Shown: piece after piece, positions 1 through 10,510 of the stretch | Position numbering within the stretch: the stretch's first letter is position 1 | Layout: every line of letters begins with the position of its first letter | Origin: Ryuthela nishihirai | Lineage: Eukaryota > Arthropoda > Arachnida > Araneae > Heptathelidae | Assembly (NCBI GenBank): GCA_038380435.1 | Contig: JAWZYU010000009.1 | Location: 66,493,901-66,557,900 of the forward strand | Direction: 5' to 3' | Length of the DNA stretch: 64,000 bases | Position numbers and translations under genes: made by a program | Notes under the pieces: model-generated | Told to the model about the DNA's origin: nothing | The model's input: only the letters and a program-made list of their open reading frames with translations | Databases searched by the model: none

Positions 1-313
1 TCCGGGAATTTGCCTTGGATTTGGCAGCAAGTAACGCATCACGGCCTAAGTGTTTGTACCGCCCTAAATATATACTAGGGGGTGGTCATAACACTTAAAT
101 GGTTCAGTTAGAGATAGGGTTTTCAGAAAAAGGTTTTGTGCAGCACGTTATCTACTTTTCCAGTGGGAGTGAACTTTGTGTTAATCTATTGATAGTAGTC
201 AGAGAACATGATTTCACTCTTTCTCTCTCTGGTTTTCGAAAAATATTCTACCTAGTTTTCTTTGACCTCTTTGTAGCAAATTAGAAAAAAAATTTTTTTT
301 ATCAATATATATA
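1..313. other. AT-rich sequence, nothing recognised
   Basis: Only a 61-codon chance ORF (99-284, plus) is present, with no domain, no splice context and no repeat that I recognise. Confidence 0.5.
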
Positions 314-713
314 CACTGACCTACCAAAATGTTATCAAATTTCCATGTTATGTCAACGGGAACTAGCTTCGAAGCTTTATAACTTCTAAAATATGCATTT
401 AATGCAAAAATATGACTAAAGCAAAATTATTAAAAATCGTAATCATATCTATTTACGCCTATTATTTCAGTTTTAATTCCTTTCTTAGGTAAGTTCTTCT
501 GAAACATTACTGTTGTGAAATACTCTAGTTTTCATAACTCAAATACTGAAAGAATATTGTTGAAAATCGAGATTTAAGTTTGTTTGATTACGATCTTTAA
601 TTTATCTTTAGTCATATTTTTTCATTAAAAACGTATTTAAAAGCTATAGAGCTTCGAAAATAGATTCACATTATTATAACGTAAAAATCCTTTAATCATT
701 TGTTACGTCAGTG
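314..713. mobile_element. Foldback MITE, 400 bp, TA target duplication
   Basis: The element starts CACTGACCTACC and its other end reads GTCAGTG, flanked by TA at 312-313 and 714-715, as expected for the Tc1/mariner superfamily. The inner arms are inverted copies of each other: a block around 365-425 (with 'agcttcgaagctttataac' and 'aatatgactaaag') recurs inverted around 605-665. The arms are clearly diverged, so this is an old copy. It has no coding capacity. A related element lies at 60701-61259. The superfamily call is inferred from the TA duplication and terminal sequence only. Confidence 0.65.
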
Positions 714-779
714 TATATAGAGAAATGTTTTCAAGGAACCTTTTAGACTGTCTTTCCTGTACCTCTTGTACCTCTACAA

Positions 780-1060
780 ACAGTTTGAACGGGACTGGAG
801 TGAAAACGAATTCAGGTTAAAAGAATTTAAGAGAATCCGTAATCGTGTCTTCCTTAATCCTTGGCTTTAATTAGGCTCTCGATTCTCATTGGAGAGCAAG
901 AGCGACGAAACGACGCAGCCGTTAAGACTCCGAAGAGGGGAGATTCCGGCTCAATTTCTCCGGCATCAGAAGATTTCCACTTGCAGCTGTGCTCCGAAGA
1001 AAACTCTAGAAACTGAATCCTTAAGAAGCATTCACGGCAATTGCGTCCATGTCAGATAGA
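780..1060. other. Moderately CpG-rich patch
   Basis: Between about 870 and 990 CG dinucleotides are clearly more frequent than in the surrounding AT-rich DNA. There is no ORF, repeat or splice signal that I can tie to it. It could be a regulatory or non-coding exon segment, but the evidence is composition only. Confidence 0.25.
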
Positions 1061-1272
1061 TTCCAGCATTTTCCTTGGACAACAGGTTTGAGACTTCAGC
1101 TTACTTTCGGAAATGTTAGCCCGTACCTCTTAGGAGAAGGAAACATACCTTACTCCTCTATTGGCTACCAGTTTAGCTTTGCTTTAAGGAATTCCGCTGA
1201 TGAAATGCAATTGAAATAATCCTAGTGGCTAGTTTTTTTCACTTATTCATTGGAAATTTTACATCCAATATA

Positions 1273-1480
1273 GATGGCCGAGTGGTTAGCGCGCTTGGCT
1301 ACTGATCTAAGGGACCTGCGTTCGAGCCCCGGGTAAGGCATGGCTGTTTGTGTCGTTTTTCTGCTGAGGGCCTGCCATCCTCTCAGATCCTTCTACTATG
1401 GCATATAAACTGACAGGCTCCTGTCAGACCTCTGTGGCAAGCAGCTGCTTGAGGGGGTATTTATTTATTTTATTTATTTA
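1273..1480 (+). mobile_element. tRNA-derived SINE, family 1, full-length copy
   Basis: The 5' end is a tRNA-like head with an A box (tggccgagtggttag) and a B box (gttcgagcccc) about 35 bases further on, which together form an internal RNA polymerase III promoter. A body of about 120 bp follows (with 'ctgccatcctctcag' and 'aagcagctgcttgag'), then a (TATTT)/(TTTA)-type tail. Other copies or fragments are near 11.4, 15.9, 24.9, 28.1, 36.9 and 49.4 kb. It codes for nothing and would depend on a LINE for movement. Family membership is seen directly from the repeated copies; the tRNA origin is inferred from the two boxes. Confidence 0.85.
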
Positions 1481-1787
1481 TATCCACTCTTTCCGGGATC
1501 GTATTTGACTGCTTGGAATTTGCACACTGGGTAAAATTTTGTACACTGGTAAAAAATGCACACTGGGTAAAGATTGAAATAAGACTGAATAGTACTTCTA
1601 CTGAGCACTGTCCTGTCAGCATAAGCGCCCGATCAAGCACGATGGCGCCATATTATTTATGGGTGTGGATGTGTGATTTTCATTTTTCTCAGATGGAAAA
1701 GGTTCATTCACCAGTTGCCAAAATTAATACAATGTTGTGCGTGATGTATATAGGAAGTTTTAACTCTTCCTAGCGATGGGTACGAAT

Positions 1788-2160
1788 CGGGATTGGCTCA
1801 CTCAGTAATACATGAAGTTCGTAATCTGGATATCCCATGTCCGAGCCCCAACTTTGCCAGGGCTGAGATTTTTCTCCGCTAAACCCCACCTTTCCCTCGA
1901 TGAGAAAGGAGCCACCTATGGTGTTGAAAATCCCGTCGGCCGTGGATGGGACGCTAAGTCTTGGCTCCATGTACAGAAGAGCCATATGCTGTAAACGTTA
2001 AAGAACAAGCTGCATGGCCTTGACCAGAGGCTTCCATCCGTGTCGTAACAGCTGTATAGTGGTTCCCCTTCCCAAACCTTCTCTGAGACCTTGGAATCTT
2101 TGTGATTTGGCCATTGACCCCATTTTGTGCAAAGAAATGTCACTCAGAGGTAAAACATCC
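1788..2160 (+). mobile_element. tRNA-derived SINE, family 2, old near-full-length copy
   Basis: Aligns by eye over its whole length with the well-preserved family 2 copies at 10126-10510 and 62187-62571: head 'ggctcactcag', 'gtccgagccc' B-box region, 'gatttttctccgct', 'gatgggacgctaag', 'gttaaagaacaagctg', and the closing 'ctcagaggtaaaac'. Many substitutions mark it as old, and the tail is degraded. Short ORFs on both strands here are chance frames. Confidence 0.75.
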
Positions 2161-3920
2161 AAATCTGTACTTTAATAGTTTCTCAAAGTAAGTTGAAAAT
2201 TTCGTCAGCTTGAACTCAATTACTCAAATAGAAACAAAATGTAAATACTTAATTCTTATATTTTTACTAATAATTTCAATTTATTCACTTTATAATTAAA
2301 AACTATGTATTAACGTATATTTGTCCATATTGTAAATGCTTCGTATATTTGTTGACAGGTGGCGCAAACCTGATTTAAATGTCGAAAAATACACTTCCAT
2401 ATTATTCTAAAGGTATACTTTTATTTGAAGCTGATTTGATTATATTTTTAAACAGAATGTTACTAAACTAGGGATTTCAATTTGTTTTGACAGGCTGAGG
2501 AGTAAAGAAGAGCAACTGCTGGAATTCTAGCAATGACAGCTCCTTCTTCTAGGAAGTCTCATAACGAATTGATTCATATGCAACGCTTTACAGATCATTC
2601 GTCCAAAAAGTCTGAAGATGCATTGGTTCGTAAGCAATGCTTTACAGCTCATTCGTCCAAAAAGTCAAGATGCATTGGTTCATAGGCAGTGCTTTACAGC
2701 CCATTCTTCACAAAGTCTCAAGATACAGTCAGAAAAACGATGAAGTGAAAACTGTAGCTCGTGTTTTGAAAACAGCATAAGCAGTTCATAAGCAGATTAG
2801 ATCCTCCAAAACTGAATAGAATACACTTAAATTACATGCATGTGATTCTTAACAGAATGTTCGCGGCCTACTAAATGATAAATATTTTCTTAGAGCATGT
2901 AACTTATCAGAGCAAGTTATATTTACTTATCACTAATCCTTCAAAACGCTATCGATAAAACTTCAATCCGGAATCCTAACTAGAATGTTAGAGACATTTT
3001 AGCTACTGAAAACAAAGTATTTTTTGAGGAATTTCAGTGGAAAGCTAAGTAATAAGCCCCCTTCCCACCGTTCCTAAAAAGTAGAATTTAATCTAATCGT
3101 TATCTGGAATGAGGTCATGAAGAGATAGATATATTCCTACAGAAGAAAAGCTGGGCTCCAACTTCGTTGTCAGAGAGTCTGTCTTCAGCAAACTGATCAA
3201 TATCTCGTTGTTAGTTGCTCCTGCATTCATCTTTCATTGTAGAGAATGTCTCCACAATGCTACATTTCTATTGGAGATATATCTTCCTAAGATCTTCTGG
3301 CGAAAGCAAAACGTCAGTGATTTCAAGGTAAACTATTTCCGTTCTGTTGTCAAAAGAGAAGATCATATCCAGCAAAATCTACATTCATTGAACATGTACT
3401 TTTTTGCTTAAATTTTCATACAGACAATTAAAATGTAATACTTGATCCTACTGTGAAGAAGATCGTTGAAATAATGTTGTAAGTTTATTCATAGAACACG
3501 GGGAGGAGATTTTCAGTTGAAGCTTTAACAGGTCTCATAACTCGGAGTTTCTTAACATTGTTGCTCTTTCATTTAGCCAATAAGACAGTAATTACAGCCC
3601 CTTCTGTTTTCAAATGTGAAAAACGAAAAAAACAACAACATTTTTTTTTCATTTTCAACACTTAGGACAAAGAAGAATCCTGGAGCTGCTCCTAGCTTTT
3701 CTCATAGAGGGACGTGTCCCACTTAAGACTAAAGTCACTGTTGACACTACCTCAGTTATAACAACTAAAACACACAAAGTTTGCGCTGCTGCAATAGTAG
3801 CTGGCGCCCTAACCACTATACCAGTTAATGTTTTGAATAGTCTGTTCCTTTTATTTGGGGTAGTGTAGCCTATTAAAACCAAAATCATGAAACACTCAAA
3901 CACAGTTAACTATAATGAGA
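2161..3920. other. Intergenic; short three-copy repeat, otherwise nothing
   Basis: A roughly 50-60 bp unit containing 'gctttacag' and 'cattcgtccaaaaagtc' occurs three times with decay at about 2567-2725. A stretch at 3805-3830 resembles a tRNA A box on the minus strand, but no B box was found. No coding region is supported. Confidence 0.45.
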
Positions 3921-4112
3921 GTAGCCTCGTGTGAAGGAGAGCCATCCTCTTCACACGTAAAAAACGCACTGGATGTCCTTGACCAGAAGTGCCCCATTTG
4001 TCTCCTAACAACTGTTCAGTGGATCTCCTTCTTCTTTTCTCGGAGTCCTTGGGATTCTTGTGATTTCGCCATTTAACACACTGTGTGCAAACAAGTAACT
4101 CTCAGAGAAAAA
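3921..4112 (+). mobile_element. SINE family 2, 5'-truncated old copy
   Basis: Matches the 3' half of family 2, from the 'ggccccgtgtgcgggagag' position to the end: 'gagagccatcctcttcac', 'tggatgtccttgacc', 'tctcctaacaactgtt' and the final 'ctcagag..aaaacaac'. The tRNA-like head is missing, consistent with incomplete reverse transcription. Strongly diverged. Confidence 0.6.
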
Positions 4113-5389
4113 AACAACAACTAGAAGAATACATATTTGTATAAGGCCTCGACTAGCATAGTGGTTCTGAGCTAGCGACTGTTTCAGCAAGGCAAAGTTT
4201 GCATATCGTGTTAGCTCTGAGGCAGTGGTCTGCAGTGACTTCGGTCTTTGTAGAGCATGTCCTTGTATGAGAAGTCCTGTAAAGCTAGGACTAGGTTCTG
4301 GGACCCTTCTCTCTTCTACATGTTGCACATAAATGAAAAAACAAAACAAAAAAAAATAGCTCCTCTACCAAATCGAAGAGAATGAAGTTTGACATTTTTC
4401 AACTTTCCCTCACCCCCTCTTATGATGGAAATTTAATAAATAATTAATGATTCGGAAAATGCAAAAGGGAACATTATATTAGTACCTGTCTTACTCAAAA
4501 TTAATTTCTTATTTATCGCTTACTACAAAAAGATGTGATTTACCACCTTCCTGGAAAGCAAACGACGTGCCATTGATGCCAAAGTAAACCCCATTGACCA
4601 TCATACACTACCATTCAAATTCTAATCTCCGGCATGAATAGAGCATTCACAGTATATTTAAAAGTCTTTCCAATTTTCTCTTTTAATGCCCTTTAATAGT
4701 GAAAAGTGGCGGCATTGGAAAGGAATCGAAAATCCGTATCCTAATATTTCTTTCCTACCTATCGTACAAGACCTACCTACCTACCTACTACGTAAAAGAA
4801 CATTTTTATCTCTAAAAATAAAATAAAGTTGGATGTCTAGAGAGGAATAGACGGAAAAGAAGAACGACGAAGTGAAAACAATAGCTCGTGTTTTAAAAAC
4901 AGTTAAAAGTGGCAAAAACAAAGAAAACGAAACAAAAACGATACAAAAACAAACCAAACAAAAAACACGTGGGTTTAAAGATTTCATTTAAAAGAGTATT
5001 AGTAAACTTCGATGCAATTAAAATGACCAGTGCATTTTAAAAATGCAAAAACAGGGGAAATGGAAGCGGTGACAAATAAGATGTAAGAGGATCAGACCGT
5101 AAATGGTGACTTATAAAATTAATGGAAAGTTTGGCACAGAATCATTGCAAACGACGTAAATGAAAGAATTTGATAAGATAGTGCCATAAAGCTTGCTGAA
5201 AAGTTGATTGTCTATTCGAAGAAGAAAAGAATGAGTTAGAAACCATTAACTGTACGGAGTTGAAAACTACAGCTTTCTCCCAGATATTCCTGTAGTAACA
5301 AAACTGATACGGTTTGACAACAGACTTGTATTGGAAAAACCTTGTTCTCAGAAGTTTTCCCCAAGATGTCTCCATACTATTGATACGAA
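4113..5389. other. Intergenic, nothing recognised
   Basis: AT-rich with a short (CCTA)n microsatellite at about 4769-4790. The short ORFs show no conserved motif. Confidence 0.45.
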
Positions 5390-5715
5390 AAATGTAGTGG
5401 ACTTCTGCACTTTCCAGAAAAGATAACTAATCGATGTTGGATCTCATCGACGTACCTGTAGGGGGATCTAACTTCCTGTGGTGAACATTAAAGGAGATTG
5501 GTCATCCTAACTGATGGCACCCCATATCTTTACCGCATGTGCTCGTTAAGTATGCTTTTCCAAAATGACTGATAGATCGGATCTCTCCCAATATGTCTCC
5601 ACATGCGCTTTTGGTGATTGTTCGAAGGTAACTGGGACTCATCGGTGACAGGAAAGCTTTTTTAACTTCAAATTTCTCCGTGTAATTTTCTTACTAGGGT
5701 GCCCACTTACAAAAG
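5390..5715 (-). pseudogene. Tc1-like transposase relic (central DDE part)
   Basis: Minus-strand translation gives a single-frame stretch beginning with VTDES (codon of the Asp at 5641-5643), then MWRHIGR, and further on TNLL and YRYVDEI. Their order and spacing match the catalytic core of Tc1-like transposases, which cut and rejoin transposon ends in the nucleus. The first catalytic Asp is kept, but two in-frame stops interrupt the frame. The N-terminal DNA-binding domain and the C-terminus are not recognisable, and no terminal inverted repeats were seen. This is a dead fragment. The family call comes from motif memory, not a search. Confidence 0.6.
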
Positions 5716-6445
5716 AATGTTTCGCCAAGTAGGTTGTACCTCTTAGAACGAGTTTCTTGGAAATATGATATCGGCATTAAAGCATTATACAGTGTTAAAT
5801 TATGGCGCGCGTTTTACGCATTTTAATTCTATGCATGCTGCACATTTAGTAGGTCGTCAAATACAAAGCTAGTATACGCGTATTGAGACAAGTGTTCAAA
5901 CTGGTTCTAACAAGTTTTCTCTGTCCCTTTGAAAACTCAATCAGTTCTCTCGTAAAAACAGTCTGTTTTGGGTTTTAAGGGGATTTATATCTGTTATCAT
6001 GTATATAATTATATGCATTGATTTGGGGCTCATGGTGACTTGCACCAATTGCACAGACGTTAAAAGCGCCACTCATTGTTGAAGACCTAGCCGTTGAAAA
6101 TGCAGTTATCCCTGCAGATAAATCTAGCCAGATATCGTTGCAATTGCAGTCGCCGATAATTGGCAATAAGCGACGTAATGAATGACATAAATGAAGCTTT
6201 ACATCAATGAATACCCCCCAATGATCCTCCTTGTTAAAGTGGCGTTGGAGCTCTTCGAATAGTGGATGGCATTGTGGTTGGCTCAGATAGAGTCTGCTTT
6301 CGGATCATACTGCCTTCTTGTTGTGATGCTTGATAGATTCCTCCAGACCCTGCCAGAAGGAAAGATATGCTATCTTACAGCAATGGTTGCATCACCGGCT
6401 AGTATTCACAGAGGTATGATGGGTTGGTCACTACAGAGACTAATT
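5716..6445. other. Intergenic, nothing firmly recognised
   Basis: A plus-strand stretch near 6266-6310 can be read LWLAQIESAF, vaguely like the N-terminal part of Gypsy-type Gag proteins, but too short to annotate. No other feature is supported. Confidence 0.35.
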
Positions 6446-6595
6446 ACAGAATTCAGGAAAAATATCTGGAGCATGTACAGCAACTGTACACGCTCCAGTT
6501 ACCGTTCACAGCAAGCTGGAGCGTGTGCAGTTACTGCACACGCTCCAGTTTGCTGTGAACGGTAACTGCACACGCTCAATATTTCCGTGAGTGAG
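6446..6595. repeat. Palindromic element, relative of the 214-bp MITE with another core
   Basis: Positions 6496-6568 form a 36-bp inverted repeat around one central base with a single mismatch, and weaker pairing continues outwards. The left flank 'attacagaattcag' followed by 'aaaaatatctgg' is shared with the inner arms of the palindromic MITEs at 37340, 39387 and 45866, but the core differs completely (gctccag/ctggagc instead of cacgtg). No complete terminal motif or TA duplication could be assigned. Confidence 0.6.
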
Positions 6596-6755
6596 CCCAC
6601 ACGAGTTTGAATCTATTTAAAGGCAGTATCTATTTAAGGATCCAGCCAGCTGTTGATAATGTAGGCGCACTTGTCGTATTAGCATTCAATATACTGCATG
6701 GGATATGTTCGCTTAAATTTGTTTCTCGTGTCAGTTTGTGTGATGTACTGAATAT

Positions 6756-7366
6756 TGTTACGACAGATGAACGTGCTACAATGAATTTATGATAAACGCG
6801 TCATGAACGCTCGCGTATGCTGCAGCGTGAGAATTACGTCACCAACGACATCAAGCGACTTGATTGAAAGAATAAGGAATAAAATTGCGTTATGACGCGC
6901 AGTTGAAGTGCAAAAGGAAACGTAGTTAGTCTAATTTTTTACGCGACCTAATAATCTAAAGAAGAAGTATTTTATGTGGTGAGTGCGCGGGAGGTTAAAA
7001 GAGTTGATTAGTGTAGAATTTTGTTAGTAAAACTAGTAAGAAAAGACAAAAGATTGTTTATGCTGAAGTGAAGATTATACTAGAGACATGGCATGTTAGT
7101 CGAATAGACAGAGCTGGTATTAACCTTTCTGTAAGAAAAGTTCATCACTTGGTATATAATTCCATTTAGTTGTTTGTAAGATTTAGCTAAGGTTATACTC
7201 TATAGAGTGTAGATTTGCTCACATATATGATAAGCACTGGCTGAATTTAGTTTGTATAAGTGATTTCATCCGTACTTTTGTAATAAATTGCATTGTTTTG
7301 GAATTATCATTGTTATATACTATTTAATTGAACTCACGCTGAGTTTCATCCATTTAATTTGTAACA
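6756..7366 (+). mobile_element. Solo LTR, 611 bp
   Basis: Starts TGTTAC and ends GTAACA, a 6-bp perfect terminal inverted repeat, and is flanked by ATAT on both sides (6752-6755 and 7367-7370). An AATAAA motif sits at about 7283 in this orientation. A second, diverged copy lies inverted at 40930-41615, so the boundaries rest on two copies. There is no internal retrotransposon sequence next to either, as expected after LTR-LTR recombination. Which LTR superfamily it belongs to cannot be told without an internal region. Confidence 0.7.
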
Positions 7367-7399
7367 ATATTAACGATCACATGCATTCCCTATCTGTGG

Positions 7400-7966
7400 G
7401 GGTTGAGTTGGGTTGTTTTCCTTTGAATGGCACTTTTCTGTGTCCAATAGAATAAACAGTTTGGGTCATAAGGACTCCAAGGGCTCAGAATTTGGCAGGG
7501 AGAAAGGTGATCTACTGGGCAGCTGTTAGAGGGCTGATGGAAACCTCTCGTCAAGGACATCCAACGAGTACTATAACAGTCACAGGATATGGCTTTCCTG
7601 TTTAGGGCTCCGCAAAATTCCCCGCCTTGCCCACGGTCAGTAGGGGACACCGATGAGCTTGGAAAGGCCGCCGTCCGTCGGATGGGACGTTAAACCGTGG
7701 CCCCGTGTGCGGGAGAGCCATACCCTGTGCACGTTAAAGAACACGCTGGATGGCCTTGACGGGAGGCTACCATCTGTCTCCCAATAGCTGTTCCAGTGGG
7801 TCCGTTCCCCCAACCTTCTCTGAGACTTCGGGGTCCATGTGACCTGGCCATTTAGCCCATGGTGTGCAAAAAAGTGCCGCTCAGAGGTAAAACAACCCAA
7901 CCCTGTTTAGGGCATGGCTTAATGTCCCATCCGAAGATTGGCAGCCGTTACAAGCCAATTGGGTGT
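7400..7966 (-). mobile_element. SINE family 2, old copy split by a younger SINE
   Basis: The 3' part (7400-7608) and part of the 5' half (7914-7966) of one minus-strand family 2 copy are separated by the plus-strand insertion at 7609-7903. Joining the two parts gives the normal order, 'ctgtttagggc' running into 'atggcttaatgtcccatcc'. The tRNA-like head is missing beyond 7966. The older copy is much more diverged than its insert. Confidence 0.7.
7609..7903 (+). mobile_element. SINE family 2, young 5'-truncated insertion
   Basis: Very close to the copies at 10126 and 62187 but lacking the tRNA-like head; it begins in the 'tccgcaaaattcccc' part and ends 'caacccaaccc'. It is flanked by a direct duplication TGTTTAGGGC at 7599-7608 and 7904-7913, possibly two bases longer. 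That duplication and the 5' truncation are signatures of target-primed reverse transcription. Confidence 0.85.
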
Positions 7967-8690
7967 AGGAGAGAGGAAAGGGCTGTTAAGTCTTTGATTT
8001 GAGGGGATTTCTTAGAAAATATACTCTATTTAATACCTCAAGGGGAGTTTTAATCCAACTCCTTTTGTATGCCACTGCACATTCTTCTATTATGAAACAC
8101 ACAGTCGAATCGGAATAATATGACCCCTTACCATACATATACTGTGGTAGGTGGTCATATTATTCTGATACGACTGTGTATATTTTCCTTGTTTTAGAGC
8201 TAAAATCTAATAATAGCAATTTAATTTGAAGCTACTATCTCAATGAATTCTGTACACTGCAATTATGAAATCTCAGAAGGACAACAACATTCTTCTGTCT
8301 CCAGTCTCACGTACTACAAACGCACACAAAGAAAAATCGTGAAATTCTGCTACTCATATTGGGATAAGAAATAAGAATGCCCATTATTGCAGCCTGATGA
8401 AATATCTTCCTTCTCGTTCCCCAGCCATTAGGTATCCTCTATCTGCTCTCACGTTTTCGAAAAAACTTCTTCGCAAATGACTTCCATAAATTCCGCATCA
8501 GAATATTGAACAGAATCATTTGCTTTGTAGGCATATCTCTTTGAAAAGAGAGATTCGTATTCAGGACAAAATATTCCTGGTCATTTCCAAGTTGTTTCAC
8601 CGAAAGGATTTCAAATCCGAACAAAATTGTCTAGGATTAGGAAGAAAGAAACGTTTCCCGAGGCAATACTAGAAGTGGCAGTTAAATTTC
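7967..8690. repeat. Intergenic with an 81-bp foldback at 8099-8179
   Basis: From 8099 the sequence acacagtcg..tcggaata is repeated inverted up to 8179 (cgactgtgt), with arms of about 27 bp having two mismatches that go on pairing towards the centre. This could be a tiny MITE or a stem-loop; no target duplication was assigned. Nothing else is recognised here. Confidence 0.5.
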
Positions 8691-9165
8691 TGACGCAAAT
8701 CTAAGCCGGGATTTGGGGGCAAAGTTTCCATTTCCGGGAAACAAGAGTCGAAGGCGTAGATGGTGGCGTTCGCAGTTACAAGCCGTAAACGATGTTACTT
8801 CCCGATGAAAGTGCACGTCACAGGAGCTTAGACGTATCGCTAAACATCTCCGAAATGAGTTTGGAATGTTGTTTATTGAAGGCGATTGGCTTTCACCACC
8901 ACCAGTAATAGAGGTAATAAAGAGTTATCAGCGGAGGAGGCCATGCATCAGGCGGCGGCGCCGGGAGGGCGAGATGCTGAGACCGAGTGTATGGGAGCCG
9001 AAGCGTCGTTAGTAGCAGCGGTGCAGCTGTGCCCCAGCTCCGGCTCCACTGTCCCCTTCTCGCTGCCAATGCTGGGGGAGAGCGGCGCTGGATCTCTAAC
9101 GATGAGAATTCGCCGAAGAAACGCTGGAAATGTCATCGACACGATTTCAGTTTTGGAATTGTGAT
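8691..9165. other. CpG-dense island, candidate promoter or first exon
   Basis: GC content and CG frequency rise sharply compared with the flanks, most strongly at 8930-9150 ('ggcggcggcgccgggag'). Open frames overlap on both strands: plus 8886-9164, in which an ATG at 8943 is followed by an Ala/Gly/Ser-rich peptide, plus 8987-9271, and minus 8948-9142. I recognise none of these peptides, and no clear GT donor ends the plus frame. It could be a 5' exon, a promoter or a non-coding exon of a host gene outside the window. Codon choice cannot be judged on such a short stretch. Confidence 0.4.
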
Positions 9166-9471
9166 AGGATATTTAAATTTTTTTCTTTTAACTAAATCTC
9201 GCACTCTGGCTTTGATTATGACACATGCGTTTTTGTTTTTCCTTTTATTTCTTCCGCTCTTTCGTATCTAATAGGTAAATATAGTGTTTCAAAAAGTTTC
9301 CCATTTACAGTTAAGTCTATTTGATTGTTGTTAGGATTTTTGTTCGAGTTTGCAGTTTCAAGAAAAATATGCGTTAGAATATATTTAGCATTTTTGAAGT
9401 AATTTTAATTTCAATAAAAGGTAGGAATATTTGTTTCTATAATTTACTCATATTACCTTTTACATTAAATA
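9166..9471. other. AT-rich sequence, nothing recognised
   Basis: T-rich sequence after the CpG-dense island, without repeats or conserved coding potential. Confidence 0.4.
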
Positions 9472-9885
9472 CAGGGTTATTTCAAAAGAGTGCCCATAAT
9501 TCAAAACAAAATATTTCATCAAATAATTAAGTATGGAAGTAAATTATCTGTAGAAAGAGTCAAGAAACTCTCAAAACTTCGTTTTGTGTTTAACAGAGTT
9601 AAATGTGTGCCACCAATTCATGCGATATTCAATTTCTGTCCACACTTGGCTCGACATGTCTACTATATGTCTTCCTTTGGAAACCTCTTGAAATAGCTGC
9701 AGTAATTCTTTTCTTTAACGCTGTAAATTACGATTTTTGTTTCCTAACAGCTAATGCTTTCAATGTATTCCCTCAAATAAGAAGTTTAATGCTGTCAAAT
9801 CGCGACTTCTCAGGAGTTATAAAAGTTGGTACACCTCTATCAATCCAGAAATGTGGGAATTTGGATCGAGACACGACATTATAAG
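9472..9885 (-). pseudogene. Mariner-like DDE transposase, C-terminal relic with one element end
   Basis: Read on the minus strand in two frames, the sequence gives FPHFWIDRGVP, then RSRDLTALNFLFEG, then VWTEIEYRM, in the order typical of the C-terminus of a widespread arthropod mariner/IS630-type transposase (usually W-P-P-R-S-P-D-L-T-P-L-D-F-F-L-W-G, then V-W-x-E-x-E-Y-R-L). Frameshifts and stops break it. Just beyond the ORF end is a terminal-like CAGGGTTATTTCAAAAG preceded by TA (9470-9471), so the end of the element is probably preserved. The 5' part is missing. Confidence 0.6.
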
Positions 9886-10125
9886 AGATATTAACGCTAA
9901 CATGTTATACTAAATTCTCGCCATTATAACAAGGAAAATTTGAAAGTTTTACTTTTGTTACTTAATAATTTGATGATATATAGCACTTTAAAATATGGGT
10001 ATTCTCTTATAATAACCCTGCATATGCAAATAATTTTTTGTATAGACTTCGACGTATGATAAAAATTTTGTTCTCATAACTATCTGTCTCTTTAATAATT
10101 TGAAATGCCACCCATTTGATACGGT

Positions 10126-10510
10126 TGGGTTGGGTTGTTTTACCTCTGAGCGGCACTTTTTTGCACACCATGGGCTAAATGGCCAGGTCACATGGACCCC
10201 GAAGGTTCAGAGAAGGTTGGGGGAGGGGACCCACTGGAACAGCTGTTGGGAGACAGATGGTAGCCTCCCGTCAAGGCCATCCAGCGTGTTCTTTAACGTG
10301 CACAGGGTATGTCTCTCCCGCACACGGGGCCACGGCTTAACGTCCCATCCGACGGACGGCGGCTTTTCCAAGTCCATCGGTGTACCCTACTGACCGTGGG
10401 TAGGGCAGGGAATTTTGCGGAGATAAATCACAACGCTGACCCAGCTGGGACTCGAACCTGGGAACTACAGATTACGAGCCTGGCGCGCTACCGACTGAGC
10501 AACCCCCGCC
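10126..10510 (-). mobile_element. SINE family 2, full-length 385-bp reference copy
   Basis: Flanked by a perfect 14-bp duplication CCATTTGATACGGT at 10112-10125 and 10511-10524. On the minus strand it starts GGCGGGGGTTGCTCAG, carries an A box (ctcagtcggtagcgc) and a B box (ggttcgagtccc) from a tRNA-like head whose anticodon-loop position reads ctcgtaa, then a body of about 300 bp. It ends in repeats of the pentamer AACCC rather than poly(A). An ORF on the opposite strand is a by-product. The target duplication makes this the best boundary reference for the family. Confidence 0.9.

Noticed and set aside
3800..3830. tRNA-like A box on the minus strand (tggtatagtggttagggcg)
   Set aside because: No B box at the right distance and no clear cloverleaf; too little to call a tRNA or SINE.
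6266..6410. LWLAQIESAF-like peptide resembling Gypsy Gag
   Set aside because: About ten residues of likeness only, with no continuation into further Gag or Pol motifs.
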